64,000 nucleotides of DNA, taken from positions 682,001 through 746,000 of the forward strand of contig CANLBJ010000001.1 of NCBI GenBank assembly GCA_947488905.1, read 5' to 3'. Shown here piece after piece: positions 24,990 to 34,762 of the stretch. Position 1 is the stretch's first letter. Every line of letters begins with the position of its first letter. The notes below the pieces were generated by a model that made no database searches, was not told the origin of the DNA, and saw only the letters and a program-made list of their open reading frames with translations. The DNA is from Ulvibacter algarum. GTDB taxonomy: Bacteria; Bacteroidota; Bacteroidia; Flavobacteriales; Flavobacteriaceae. The position numbers were made by a program, and so were the translations under genes.

Positions 24990-27900
24990 ATGATGAAAAA
25001 ATATCTCATTTACTTACTTCTGTTCTTGCCTTTGGGTTTAATTGCTCAGCAAAAAAGTTTTACCCTTAATTGGGATTCTTTTGCTGAAATATCTAACAAC
25101 CAAACAACTTCTAAAAAATCTACCGAAAGTAAGGCGTTGCCTGCTAATGAACGCCTAAGTGTGACTGTGTTAGATGATCGTGTGATTTATGGTACTAAAT
25201 GGGAGGAGAGTCGTGAAGTAGATTCAAACTCTGCACGTATTAAGAATGTAAGATATGGAAACTTGTCTGCTATAGAATTAAAGAAAATAAGTGGATTAGA
25301 CATTAAAGATAATTTAGGTCTTACTGTTATGTCAACAAAAGCACGTGAAAAATCTTTCACGGTTTTAAAAATGAACCCTATAATTAAGCAAAATGGTCAA
25401 ATAAAAAAGGTGATATCATTTTCTGTTGATTATGGATACTCGTCAAGTAACCGTCAATCAAATAGAATGGCAATTACAAATTCTGTTTTAGCTACAGGCG
25501 AATGGTTTAAATTTAAAATTGAAAAAACAGGTGTTCATAAAATTTCAAAATCTTTTTTAGAAGATTTAGGGATGAATGTATCTTCTATTAATCCTGCTAA
25601 TTTGAAGGTTTACGGCCACGGTGGTGAAACACTCTCTTTGTTAAATAGTCAAAATGAAATCGCAGATTTTGATCTGCCAGAAACTTCTATAAAAGTGGTA
25701 GGTGGTGAAGATGGAAGTTTTGACGCCAATGATTTCATTTTGTTTTACGGAACAAGTACCGAAGGTTACAGTGTTGAGAATGATAGTAATATTAACCCTT
25801 ATGCAGATGAATCTTATTATTATGTTACGGTTTCTGGTGGTCCGGGACTGCGTGTGCAAACAATGGAAGAACCTGATGGGTCACCAAATGAATTGATTAC
25901 GACATTTACAGATGAGCAGTTTCATGAAGAAGATGAAGAGTCACCTACTTATGTAGGGAGAAGATGGTTGGGTAATCGCTTTGATATTGAGAATGACCAG
26001 ACGTATACTTTTGATGTTTTAAACCCTGCGCCAGGAGAAAATATAGATGTGATTATTAGAGCTGGAGCTATATCTGAGTCCGTTACTTCTATGGCTATCT
26101 CAGTAAATAGTGTGAGTGCAGATCCTTTTACGTTTACAAAAACTTCTGATCAAACTTTGATTTCTGAAAGAGACACCGATCCAGCTATTTCAGTTCCATC
26201 ATCTGGAGAGGTTACGGTTAATTTGATATATAATAATGCAGGTAATCCATCTAGTAAAGCTTATCTTGATTATATTAGGGTGATATCTACTAGGTTGTTA
26301 CAAGGAGGTAATGGGCAAATAAACTTTAGAAAAGAAGGGGTCGAATTATTGTCTGGTATTGCAGAATATACAGTGTCTAACGCATCACAAATTACAGAGG
26401 TGTGGGATGTTACCGAGAGAGGGAATATTAGATCAAAACTAAATCAAGAAAGTGCGGGTAACTTTTCTTTTAAATCATTTTTAGGGACCAAGAAAAAATA
26501 CGTTGCTTTAGATGCAAGTGATTATTATACACCTGTTATGATTGCTAATAAAACAGTCGCAAATCAAAATCTAAAAGGTACTTTACTAAAAGGAGCAGAT
26601 GGTAATTTTAGTGATGTAGATTATTTGATTATTGCACCTCCATTTTTATTGCAACCAGCCTTGAGGCTTGCTTCACATCACACGACAGTTAACGGTTTGC
26701 GTGTAAAAGTAGTGAGTACAGATAAGATTTATGAAGAGTTTAGTAGCGGTAAACAAGATATTAGTGCTATTAGAAATATGGTGCGCTATGTGTATGAAAA
26801 TGCTTCTGCAGATGAGAATAGGGTGAAGTATTTATGTTTGTTTGGCGATAACTCTATAGATAATAAAGATAGACTAACTAACAATATTAACCCATTGCCT
26901 ATTTTTCATACTTTGAGTAGTTTTAGTACGGTTTCGTCTTTTATGAGTGATGATTTCTACGGAAATATGGATATAAATGAAGGGACGATAGGTGGAAAAA
27001 CGATAGATGATTCTGGTGAGGTTGATAGCGACGGTGATTTAATACCACGTCCAGATGTTGATCTTTTAGATATTGCGGTGGGAAGGATATTGGCAGATAA
27101 TGTACTGCTTGCAAACACCCTTGTAGACAAAATTATCGCGTATGAATCTAAGTCATCTTATGGTAACTGGCGCAATAATTTTACGCTAATATCTGATGAT
27201 GTAGATGTGGGCTGGGAGTTTCAAGCTTTACAAGTAAATCTAGATGAACTAGGTGATGAAATTGAAAGCCAGAAGCCATTTATTAATGTAAAAAAAATAC
27301 ATAGTGATGCTTATGAGCAACAGTCTTCTGCTGGTGGTGATCGCTATCCTGCAGTAAATGCTGCGATAATTGAAGATATAGAAGTAGGTAGTTTAATTGT
27401 TAACTACTTTGGTCACGGTGGGGAAGATGGTCTTGCTAAAGAGTTTATTGTTACTAGAGAGATTGCTTCTACTTTAAAAAATGAAAATCGTTATCCGTGT
27501 ATTGTGACGGTTACTTGCGAGTTTACAAAATTTGATAACCCAGAAAGGATTACCGCTGGTGAGCTTATCTATTGGAATCCTGATGGAGGTGCGATATCAC
27601 TAGTGACAACTACACGTTCTGTTTCGGTTACCTTGGGTGTTGAGTTTAACCAAGAGATGGCAGAACAGTTATTTGGGTACGGTACAAATGAAGTAAATAC
27701 ACCAGCAGAGGCTTTGCGTATCTCAAAAAACAATATTAGTAACAATCTTAGAAGAGTTATCTTCTATATAGGAGATCCTGCAATGCATTTAGCATTTCCG
27801 AAGCAAAGAATAAATTTAACAACATTAAATGATGAGCCTGTTGCTTCTTCAACAGTAGTGCTAGAGGCACTTAGTAAAGTGAAGATGGGTGGTGAGATAA

Positions 27901-28904
27901 CCGACGAGAATGGAGTGTTACTTTCTAATTATAACGGAATTGTAGAGACAAAAATATTTGATAAGAACGTTACGCGTACTACCTTAGGTAACGATGGGGT
28001 GACAGATGGTGATGGTAATTTAAGAGTGTTTGATTTTAAAGTGTTAGGTACGGGTATTTTTAATGGGCAAGCAACGGTTACAAATGGTAAGTTTGAGTTT
28101 GAGTTTGTAGTGCCACGTGATATTCAGATTCCTGTGGGTAATGGGCGAGTTAGTTTTTATGCTCAGCGCAACGGTCAGTTAGAAGATCATACAGGTTATA
28201 GTCTTGATGTAAAAATAGGAGGTTTAAATGAAAATGCTCCAGTAGATAACGTGGGTCCAGAGATTCAGTTGTTTATGAATGACGAAAGTTTTGTGAGTGG
28301 TGGCATTACTAATGCTTCTCCTAATCTTATTGCTAAGCTTGCAGATACTAATGGTATTAATACTGCCAGCGGTATAGGTCACGATATGATTGCTATTCTT
28401 GATGGCGATGAGTCTAATCCATTTGTGCTTAATGAGTTTTATCAAGCTGAGGTTGATGACTTTACAAAAGGAGAAACATTGTATAAATTTAGAGATCTAG
28501 AAGATGGTTTGCATACCCTTACTTTTAAAGCTTGGGATGTATATAATAATTCTTCTACTGCAGAAATTCAATTTGTAGTAGCAGGTGATGATGTATTGCG
28601 TTTAGAGCGCGTACTTAATTACCCTAATCCGTTTGTAAATTATACCGAGTTTTGGTTTGAACATAATAGGCCAGGGGAGCCTTTAGATGTTCAGGTTCAG
28701 ATTTTTACAGTTACAGGTAAGATTGTAAAGACACTTAATCAACAAGTGGTTACGGCTGGAAGTCAATCTCGTGATATTGTCTGGGATGGTCTAGATGATT
28801 TTGGAGATAAGATAGGAAAAGGTGTCTATGTATATAAGATTACGGTAAAAAGCACGTTAAATAACAAGCAAGTTGAAAAGTATGAAAAACTTGTTATCCT
28901 TTAA
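24990..28904 (+). CDS. porU: Type IX secretion sortase PorU
   Basis: A 1304-residue C25 (gingipain-like) protease that cleaves the C-terminal sorting signals of T9SS cargo at the cell surface. The signal peptide starts at the double Met at 24990. The catalytic domain spans ~residues 530-930; the His is in NYFGHGGEDG (His809) and the nucleophile in VTVTCEFTKF (Cys843). The C-terminus is an Ig-like FlgD-type module (VLNYPNPFVNYTEF ... DIVWDGLDDFGDKIGKGVYVY), normal for PorU and not a cleaved sorting signal. The length matches the family (~1100-1300). porV follows after 34 bp. Confidence 0.95.
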   Translation: MMKKYLIYLLLFLPLGLIAQQKSFTLNWDSFAEISNNQTTSKKSTESKALPANERLSVTVLDDRVIYGTKWEESREVDSNSARIKNVRYGNLSAIELKKISGLDIKDNLGLTVMSTKAREKSFTVLKMNPIIKQNGQIKKVISFSVDYGYSSSNRQSNRMAITNSVLATGEWFKFKIEKTGVHKISKSFLEDLGMNVSSINPANLKVYGHGGETLSLLNSQNEIADFDLPETSIKVVGGEDGSFDANDFILFYGTSTEGYSVENDSNINPYADESYYYVTVSGGPGLRVQTMEEPDGSPNELITTFTDEQFHEEDEESPTYVGRRWLGNRFDIENDQTYTFDVLNPAPGENIDVIIRAGAISESVTSMAISVNSVSADPFTFTKTSDQTLISERDTDPAISVPSSGEVTVNLIYNNAGNPSSKAYLDYIRVISTRLLQGGNGQINFRKEGVELLSGIAEYTVSNASQITEVWDVTERGNIRSKLNQESAGNFSFKSFLGTKKKYVALDASDYYTPVMIANKTVANQNLKGTLLKGADGNFSDVDYLIIAPPFLLQPALRLASHHTTVNGLRVKVVSTDKIYEEFSSGKQDISAIRNMVRYVYENASADENRVKYLCLFGDNSIDNKDRLTNNINPLPIFHTLSSFSTVSSFMSDDFYGNMDINEGTIGGKTIDDSGEVDSDGDLIPRPDVDLLDIAVGRILADNVLLANTLVDKIIAYESKSSYGNWRNNFTLISDDVDVGWEFQALQVNLDELGDEIESQKPFINVKKIHSDAYEQQSSAGGDRYPAVNAAIIEDIEVGSLIVNYFGHGGEDGLAKEFIVTREIASTLKNENRYPCIVTVTCEFTKFDNPERITAGELIYWNPDGGAISLVTTTRSVSVTLGVEFNQEMAEQLFGYGTNEVNTPAEALRISKNNISNNLRRVIFYIGDPAMHLAFPKQRINLTTLNDEPVASSTVVLEALSKVKMGGEITDENGVLLSNYNGIVETKIFDKNVTRTTLGNDGVTDGDGNLRVFDFKVLGTGIFNGQATVTNGKFEFEFVVPRDIQIPVGNGRVSFYAQRNGQLEDHTGYSLDVKIGGLNENAPVDNVGPEIQLFMNDESFVSGGITNASPNLIAKLADTNGINTASGIGHDMIAILDGDESNPFVLNEFYQAEVDDFTKGETLYKFRDLEDGLHTLTFKAWDVYNNSSTAEIQFVVAGDDVLRLERVLNYPNPFVNYTEFWFEHNRPGEPLDVQVQIFTVTGKIVKTLNQQVVTAGSQSRDIVWDGLDDFGDKIGKGVYVYKITVKSTLNNKQVEKYEKLVIL

Positions 28905-28922
28905 AAATTAAAATTATATTTG
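28891..28922 (+). promoter_or_regulatory. Promoter of porV
   Basis: TTG at 28891-28893, 21 nt, then TATATTTG at 28915-28922, close to TTG-N19-21-TAnnTTTG. It overlaps the last codons of porU and is 16 bp upstream of the porV ATG, so porV can be expressed apart from porU. Confidence 0.55.
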
Positions 28923-28938
28923 TCAAAATTTACGATTT

Positions 28939-30102
28939 ATGAAGAAATTTATCATCCCAATTATGTTGGGTTTATTCGCAATTAAAGCTACAGCACAAGA
29001 AACGGACTCGTCACTAGAAAATCGTGTTATTACAACTGGAGTTCCTTTTCTATTAATCTCTGCTGATGCTAGAGCTTCTGGTATGGGTGATATAGGTGTT
29101 GCAACCTCTGCAGATGCATTCTCACAACAATGGAATCCTGCTAAATATGCTTTTGCAATTTCAAAAAATGGAGTTGGTGTTACTTATACTCCTTATTTAA
29201 GTCAATTAGTTAATGATATTTTCTTAGGAAATTTAACGTATTATAATCGTATTAATGAGCGAAGTGCATTTGCTGCAAGTTTAAGATACTTTAGTCTAGG
29301 AGAAATAGAATTAAGAGAAACTGCAGATCAAAGTCCATTAGTTGTGAATCCAAACGAATTTACTTTTGATGCATCTTATGCTTTGCGTTTAAGTGAGCGT
29401 TTTTCAATGGCAGTTACGGGTCGTTACTTAACTTCAGATTTAAAATTACAAGTAGCAGATGACGATTCAAGTTCTGCAAGTAGTTTTGCAGTAGATATCT
29501 CTGGGTACTACCAGAGTGAAGAAGTTGCTTATGATGATTTTGATGGTAGATGGAGAGCAGGTTTTAATGTTTCTAACATTGGGCCTAAATTAAAATATGA
29601 TGAAGTAGGTCAAGAAAACAACCTTCCTACTAACCTAGGTTTAGGTGGTGGTTTTGACTTTATATTAGATGAGTATAATAAAGTAGGTTTAACAGCAGAG
29701 TTTAACAAGTTGTTAGTGCCTACACCACAAGATTTTGATAACGACGGTGATATTGATGCTGCAGATGATGATGAGTATGAAGATATCTCTTTCTTTTCTG
29801 GTATGTTTCAGTCTTTTGGTGATGCACCAGACGGTTTAAGCGAAGAGTTAAAAGAATTTACTTGGGCTTTAGGAGCAGAGTATGTGTATCAAGATTCTTT
29901 TTCTTTTAGAACAGGTTACTTTAACGAAAGTGAAGAAAAAGGATCACGTAAATTCTTATCATTAGGAGCTGGATTTAAATATACTTCAATTAACATTGAT
30001 GTATCCTATTTGTTCTCAACTTCAAAAGTAAGAAGCCCGCTAGAAGGAACACTTCGTTTTGGGTTAACGTTTAACTTTGGTGACGAGTACGACGAGTACT
30101 AG
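28939..30102 (+). CDS. porV: Type IX secretion outer-membrane protein PorV (LptO)
   Basis: A 387-residue FadL-like barrel that carries cargo from the translocon to PorU. The signal peptide ends at ATAQE. Conserved N-terminal features are TTGVPFLLISADARASGMGDIGVATS and QQWNPAKYAF; an acidic extracellular stretch (DFDNDGDIDAADDDEYED) follows near residue 270, and the end is LRFGLTFNFGDEYDEY. The length matches PorV of other Flavobacteriia. It directly follows porU, forming the attachment-complex pair. Confidence 0.95.
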   Translation: MKKFIIPIMLGLFAIKATAQETDSSLENRVITTGVPFLLISADARASGMGDIGVATSADAFSQQWNPAKYAFAISKNGVGVTYTPYLSQLVNDIFLGNLTYYNRINERSAFAASLRYFSLGEIELRETADQSPLVVNPNEFTFDASYALRLSERFSMAVTGRYLTSDLKLQVADDDSSSASSFAVDISGYYQSEEVAYDDFDGRWRAGFNVSNIGPKLKYDEVGQENNLPTNLGLGGGFDFILDEYNKVGLTAEFNKLLVPTPQDFDNDGDIDAADDDEYEDISFFSGMFQSFGDAPDGLSEELKEFTWALGAEYVYQDSFSFRTGYFNESEEKGSRKFLSLGAGFKYTSINIDVSYLFSTSKVRSPLEGTLRFGLTFNFGDEYDEY

Positions 30103-30129
30103 ACCTAATAAAGTTTAAATCAATACATA

Positions 30130-30615
30130 TTGAAAAAACTAAAAATAGAAACAACTCTAGATGTCTTTGATTCAGTTTCAGAACTGCCTCAAGAGATTCA
30201 AGAATTAATGAATAAGGCGCAGCAAGCACGTGAAAAAGCTTATGCGCCTTATTCGTCTTTTAAAGTGGGTGCAGCTATGCAGCTTGCTAATGGTGAGGTT
30301 GTGTTAGGTAATAATCAAGAAAATGCCGCATACCCTTCTGGTTTGTGTGCAGAGCGTGTAGCAATTTTTTATGCAGGCGCAACGTATCCGGGAGTAGCAA
30401 TAGATTCAATTGCCTTAACCGTAAGGTCATTAGAGCATAAAGTAGATACGCCTACACCACCTTGTGGCGCGTGCAGACAAGCGATTGCAGAATACGAAGT
30501 CAATCAAAAAAGCCCTATTAAAATATACTTCATGGGTGAGACAGGAAAAGTGGTAATGGCAGATAGTATAAAAGTGCTTTTACCGTTTATATTTGATAAT
30601 ACATTCTTAAAATAG
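30130..30615 (+). CDS. cdd: Cytidine deaminase
   Basis: This 161-residue tetrameric-type cytidine deaminase has the zinc motifs CAERVAIF (catalytic Glu after Cys-Ala) and PPCGACRQAI, plus YAPYSSFKVGAAM. It deaminates cytidine and deoxycytidine in pyrimidine salvage. The start is TTG at 30130; relatives begin with the same MKKLKI-type residues, so the TTG is credible and no ATG is available. It follows porV after 27 bp and could be co-transcribed. Confidence 0.92.
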   Translation: MKKLKIETTLDVFDSVSELPQEIQELMNKAQQAREKAYAPYSSFKVGAAMQLANGEVVLGNNQENAAYPSGLCAERVAIFYAGATYPGVAIDSIALTVRSLEHKVDTPTPPCGACRQAIAEYEVNQKSPIKIYFMGETGKVVMADSIKVLLPFIFDNTFLK

Positions 30616-30721
30616 CCTAATCAAACTTCTTTAATAGATGTTTTTCTTCCTACTCAAACGTTATAGTTCAAAAAACTGATTATAATTTGAGTACACGGTT
30701 TTCTAGTCAACATTAATATCT

Positions 30722-30729
30722 TATTTTTG
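30722..30729 (+). promoter_or_regulatory. -7 element upstream of pdhA
   Basis: TATTTTTG matches TAnnTTTG and is 45 bp upstream of the pdhA ATG at 30775. No TTG at the right distance is evident, so the call is tentative. It lies across the TTG at 30727, arguing against that upstream start. Confidence 0.4.
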
Positions 30730-30774
30730 TTATTCGTGCCTACCTATAAGGCAACTCTAATTTTAGGAAATCAG

Positions 30775-31773
30775 ATGAAGAAAATTACGAAAAAAACATA
30801 TTTAGATTGGTATGAGAACATGCTATTCTGGCGCAAGTTTGAAGATAAACTAGCACAAGTATACATCAATCAAAAAGTAAGAGGGTTTTTACATTTATAC
30901 AATGGTCAAGAAGCCGTATTAGCTGGAGCACTCCATGCGATGGATCTTACCAAAGATAAAATGATCACTGCTTACAGAAATCATGTACAACCTATAGGGA
31001 TGGGAGTAGACCCTAAAAGAGTAATGGCAGAGTTATACGGTAAAGCTACTGGTACTTCTCAAGGTCTTGGTGGTTCTATGCATATTTTTTCTAAAGAACA
31101 TCGTTTTTATGGTGGTCATGGTATTGTAGGAGGGCAAATACCTCTAGGAGCTGGACTTGCCTTTGGAGATAAATATCAAGGTAATAATGCAGTTACTTTA
31201 TGCTATATGGGTGATGGAGCCGTAAGACAAGGTTCGTTACACGAGACTTTTAACATGGCAATGCTCTGGAAACTTCCAGTAGTATTCTGTTGTGAGAACA
31301 ACGGGTATGCAATGGGAACCTCTGTAGCAAGAGCATCAAACCATACAGATATTTATAAACTTGGGTTAGGCTACGAGATGCCTTGTAAGCCAGTAGATGG
31401 TATGAAGCCAGAAGTGGTTGCAAAAGAGATGGATGAGGCAATGGAGCGCGCAAGAAGAGGAGAAGGGCCTACATTTTTAGAGATTAGAACTTATAGATAT
31501 AGAGGTCACTCTATGAGTGATGCGCAACATTACCGTACTAAAGAAGAAGTTGCTAAAAAACAAGAAGAAGATCCAATCTCTTATGTTTTACATAACATTT
31601 ATGAAAATAAATGGGCGACTGAAGCAGAAATCAAAACGATTGACAAACGAGTTAAAGACTTGGTAAAAGAATGTGAACAGTTTGCAGAAGATTCTCCATA
31701 TCCAGATAAGAATGTGATGTACGACGTTGTTTACGATCAAGAAAATTATCCATTTATACCACACAAATTATAG
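30775..31773 (+). CDS. pdhA: Pyruvate dehydrogenase E1 component, alpha subunit
   Basis: A 332-residue ThDP-dependent E1-alpha: MLFWRKFEDKLAQVY, HLYNGQEAVLAGA, GSMHIFSKEHRFYGGHGIVG, and the ThDP/Mg motif GDGAVRQGSLHETFNMAMLWKLP (GDG to N). The phosphorylation-loop equivalent is YRYRGHSMSDAQHYR. The start at 30775 is preceded by an AGGAAATCAG stretch. The E2 gene follows after 3 bp. No E1-beta gene is adjacent, as is usual in this phylum where pdhB lies elsewhere. Confidence 0.95.
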   Translation: MKKITKKTYLDWYENMLFWRKFEDKLAQVYINQKVRGFLHLYNGQEAVLAGALHAMDLTKDKMITAYRNHVQPIGMGVDPKRVMAELYGKATGTSQGLGGSMHIFSKEHRFYGGHGIVGGQIPLGAGLAFGDKYQGNNAVTLCYMGDGAVRQGSLHETFNMAMLWKLPVVFCCENNGYAMGTSVARASNHTDIYKLGLGYEMPCKPVDGMKPEVVAKEMDEAMERARRGEGPTFLEIRTYRYRGHSMSDAQHYRTKEEVAKKQEEDPISYVLHNIYENKWATEAEIKTIDKRVKDLVKECEQFAEDSPYPDKNVMYDVVYDQENYPFIPHKL

Positions 31774-31776
31774 ACT

Positions 31777-33384
31777 ATGGCTACAGTAATTAACATGCCG
31801 CGATTGAGCGACACCATGGAAGAAGGAACTGTTGCTACTTGGCTTAAAAAAGTGGGCGATAAAGTAGAAGAAGGTGATATCCTTGCCGAAATAGAAACAG
31901 ACAAAGCCACTATGGAGTTTGAGTCTTTCTATGAAGGAACACTACTACACATAGGTATTCAAGAGGGCGATACTGCTATGGTAGACACTCTTTTAGCAAT
32001 CATAGGGGAAGAAGGAGAAGATATCTCTGAGCTCCTTAATGGCGGCGGAAATACTAAAGATTCAAGCACAGCAGATAAAGAAGAAGAGGTAAAGGCTAGT
32101 TCAACTGCTAATACCGAAGAAAATGAAGGAGAAAGTGCACCGAGCGGAGTCGAGGTGCCAGAAGGCGTTCAAGTAATCACAATGCCACGCTTAAGTGATA
32201 CTATGGAAGAAGGTACAGTTGCATCTTGGTTAAAAAAAGAAGGAGATGTAATTGAAGAAGGTGATATCCTTGCAGAAATTGAGACAGATAAAGCCACTAT
32301 GGAGTTTGAGTCTTTCTATAACGGAACACTTTTAAAAATAGGAATACAAGAAGGCGAGACTGCAAAAGTAGATGCCTTATTAGCAATAGTGGGTCCAGTA
32401 GGAACAGATGTTTCTGGCGTTACTGGTAATAAACCTAAAGCAGAGGCTCCTAAAAAAGAAGCTAAAGTAGAGGCACCAAAGCAAGAAGTGAAAAAAGAAG
32501 TTTCAAGTAAAACTTCAACTTCAACTTCAAATTCTTCTTCAGACAAAAGAATTTTCGCTTCACCATTGGCTAAAAAAATGGCAGCAGACCAAGGTATCAA
32601 TTTAAATTTGGTACAAGGTAGCGGCGAGAATGGACGTATTGTAAAAGTTGATATAGAAAATTATCAACCAAGTGGAGCAACAGCTTATACACCAGTAGGT
32701 GTAGAAAGTTTTGAAGAGATTAAAAACTCTCAAATGCGTAAAACTATTGCAAAGCGTCTAGGCGAATCTAAATTTACAGCACCTCATTACTATCTAACAG
32801 TTGAGTTAGATATGGATAGTGCTATAACATCTAGAGCAGCAATAAATAGCGATCCAGATGTAAGGATTAGTTATAACGACATGGTTGTTAAAGCTTGTGC
32901 AATGGCATTACGTAAACATCCGCAGGTAAATAGCCAGTGGACGGGTGATGCAACACGTATAGCAAAGCATATACACATAGGTGTAGCTGTAGCTGTAGAT
33001 GAAGGCTTGCTAGTGCCAGTTTTAAAATTTGCAGATCAAATGACATTCTCTCAAATAGGGGCTAATGTTAAAGAACTTGCAGGAAAGGCTAGAACTAAAA
33101 AAATCACACCTCAAGAAATGGACGGTAGTACATTTACGGTTTCTAATCTAGGGATGTTTGGGATAAAAGAGTTTACCTCAATTATAAATGCGCCAAATTC
33201 AGCTATATTATCTGTAGGTGCTATTGTACAAAAACCCGTTGTTAAAAACGGAGTGATTGTAGTAGGTAATACTATGACTGTTACATTAGCTTGTGACCAT
33301 AGAACGGTAGATGGAGCAACGGGAGCTAAGTTTTTACAAACGCTTCGTAACTACATTGAGAATCCGGTGACTATGTTTGTTTAA
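31777..33384 (+). CDS. pdhC: Pyruvate dehydrogenase E2 (dihydrolipoamide acetyltransferase)
   Basis: A 535-residue E2 with two lipoyl domains (~1-80 and ~132-210; lipoyl lysines Lys43 and Lys172, each in ETDKATMEFES), a peripheral-subunit-binding domain (~260-295, FASPLAKKMAADQGINL) and a catalytic core ending in DHRTVDGATGAKFL. The two lipoyl domains are nearly identical at DNA level, suggesting recent duplication or gene conversion. The linker between them contains a short inverted repeat (32137-32158) of a dispersed intergenic type. It is co-transcribed with pdhA. Confidence 0.95.
   Translation: MATVINMPRLSDTMEEGTVATWLKKVGDKVEEGDILAEIETDKATMEFESFYEGTLLHIGIQEGDTAMVDTLLAIIGEEGEDISELLNGGGNTKDSSTADKEEEVKASSTANTEENEGESAPSGVEVPEGVQVITMPRLSDTMEEGTVASWLKKEGDVIEEGDILAEIETDKATMEFESFYNGTLLKIGIQEGETAKVDALLAIVGPVGTDVSGVTGNKPKAEAPKKEAKVEAPKQEVKKEVSSKTSTSTSNSSSDKRIFASPLAKKMAADQGINLNLVQGSGENGRIVKVDIENYQPSGATAYTPVGVESFEEIKNSQMRKTIAKRLGESKFTAPHYYLTVELDMDSAITSRAAINSDPDVRISYNDMVVKACAMALRKHPQVNSQWTGDATRIAKHIHIGVAVAVDEGLLVPVLKFADQMTFSQIGANVKELAGKARTKKITPQEMDGSTFTVSNLGMFGIKEFTSIINAPNSAILSVGAIVQKPVVKNGVIVVGNTMTVTLACDHRTVDGATGAKFLQTLRNYIENPVTMFV
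32137..32158. repeat. Dispersed inverted repeat inside the pdhC linker
   Basis: GCACC (32137-32141) pairs with GGTGC (32154-32158) around GAGCGGAGTCGA, the reverse orientation of the TCGACT-n-CGCTC core seen between genes at 16942 and 57487. It encodes part of the inter-lipoyl linker (SAPSGVEVPEG). Confidence 0.6.
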
Positions 33385-33397
33385 AATTAAAGAACAC

Positions 33398-33463
33398 AAA
33401 CCTCACAAGTCTTCTTTCTATTTCATAGTTTTTTTATGAAGTGAAGATTTGTGAGGTTTTTTA
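33398..33463 (+). terminator. Strong terminator after pdhC
   Basis: A 17-bp stem (AAACCTCACAAGTCTTC at 33398-33414 with GAAGATTTGTGAGGTTT at 33443-33459, one G-U pair) is followed by T residues. It ends the pdhAC transcript. Confidence 0.85.
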
Positions 33464-33472
33464 TTTACAGTT

Positions 33473-34156
33473 ATGAAAAAAAATATAATTATTACAGGAA
33501 CAAGCCGTGGTATAGGCTACGAGCTTGTGGCATTACTTGCAAATGCAGGGCATAATGTACTTGCATTATCACGTAACTCAGCACCCGTTTCTGGAATGGG
33601 CATTGATAATTGTTATTGCTTTTCTTGTGATATTACGCACGAACCAGATCTAAAAAAGGTGACAAGTTTCTTAAAAGAAAAATGGTCTCACGTAGATGTG
33701 CTTATTAATAACTCTGGATATTTAGTTTCTAAGCCTTTTGCAAAATTAAAAATGCAAGACTTTAAAGATTCTTATGAGGTGAATGTTTATGGTGCAGCTG
33801 CACTTACACAACGTGTTTTACCATTTATGAAAAAAGACGGGCACGTAGTAAACATTAGCAGTATGGGTGGCGTACAAGGGAGTGCAAAGTTTCCTGGGCT
33901 TGCTGCATACAGTAGTAGTAAGGGAGCATTGATTACCCTAACAGAAGTCTTAGCAGAAGAGTATAAAGAAACTGGGCCATCTTTTAATGTGTTAGCATTA
34001 GGGGCCGTACAAACAGAAATGCTTGAAGAGGCTTTCCCAGGATATAAAGCACCATTATCTGCAAAAGAAATGGGACAATATATTATGGATTTTGCCTTAA
34101 CAGGATCTAAGTTTTACAATGGTAAAGTGTTAGAGGTTTCTAGTTCAACCCCTTAA
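33473..34156 (+). CDS. Short-chain dehydrogenase/reductase
   Basis: A 227-residue classical SDR: NAD(P)-binding GTSRGIGYELV at residues 8-18, LINNSGYLV (NAG-like), catalytic Ser in VVNISSMGGVQG and the Tyr-x3-Lys pair in AAYSSSKGAL. The Asn-Ser-Tyr-Lys tetrad appears complete. The substrate cannot be deduced. Five bases separate it from the SprT-like gene, so the two form an operon with manC and the DUF389 gene. Confidence 0.85.
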   Translation: MKKNIIITGTSRGIGYELVALLANAGHNVLALSRNSAPVSGMGIDNCYCFSCDITHEPDLKKVTSFLKEKWSHVDVLINNSGYLVSKPFAKLKMQDFKDSYEVNVYGAAALTQRVLPFMKKDGHVVNISSMGGVQGSAKFPGLAAYSSSKGALITLTEVLAEEYKETGPSFNVLALGAVQTEMLEEAFPGYKAPLSAKEMGQYIMDFALTGSKFYNGKVLEVSSSTP

Positions 34157-34161
34157 TATTA

Positions 34162-34758
34162 ATGGAAGCGGTACTCCAGAAATACATTCCTGAGGCGGCA
34201 GTCCCATCTGTGATACAATTGATTGAAAAAAATCATGTGCATCTTAAAATAGTAAACGAGCGTGTTACTAGACACGGTGATTACAGAAAAAATCAAGACG
34301 GTACACACCAAATAACCGTCAATACTACCTTAAATACCTATCGTTTTTTTATTACATTAATTCACGAGATTGCCCATTTGGTGGCTTTTGAGCAATATGG
34401 GCGTGCCATAAAACCGCACGGTAAAGAATGGAAATTCACTTTTCAGCAATTAATGTTACCGTATATTAATCCGCAGATATTTCCGCAGAAATTATTACCA
34501 CTTATTGCGCTTCATTTTAAGAACCCCAAGGCTTCTAGCGATACAGATGCGAGATTGTCTATTGCTTTAAAACAATATGACCCCCCAAACGATAAAAACT
34601 ATATCTTTGAGATACCCGCTGGAGGGACTTTTAGGTTATACAACGGTAAAATATTTAAGCGTGGCAATAAAAGAGTAAAGCGTTATGAGTGTGTAGAAGT
34701 TGCCACGGGAAGGGTGTATCTCTTTAACCCAAACGCAGAAGTAGAATTTTTAAATTAA
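34162..34758 (+). CDS. SprT-like metalloprotease-fold protein
   Basis: A 198-residue protein with a zinc motif H68-E-I-A-H72 (TLIHEIAHLVAFEQYG) and the following conserved KPHGKEWKFTF segment of SprT-like domains. The C-terminal ~50 residues (FRLYNGKIFKRGNKRVKRYEC) resemble the small C-terminal domain of the family. It is cytosolic with no signal peptide. A protease or nucleic-acid-linked role is known for eukaryotic Spartan only; bacterial function is open. It sits in a tight gene string. Confidence 0.8.
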   Translation: MEAVLQKYIPEAAVPSVIQLIEKNHVHLKIVNERVTRHGDYRKNQDGTHQITVNTTLNTYRFFITLIHEIAHLVAFEQYGRAIKPHGKEWKFTFQQLMLPYINPQIFPQKLLPLIALHFKNPKASSDTDARLSIALKQYDPPNDKNYIFEIPAGGTFRLYNGKIFKRGNKRVKRYECVEVATGRVYLFNPNAEVEFLN

Positions 34759-34762
34759 AAGT

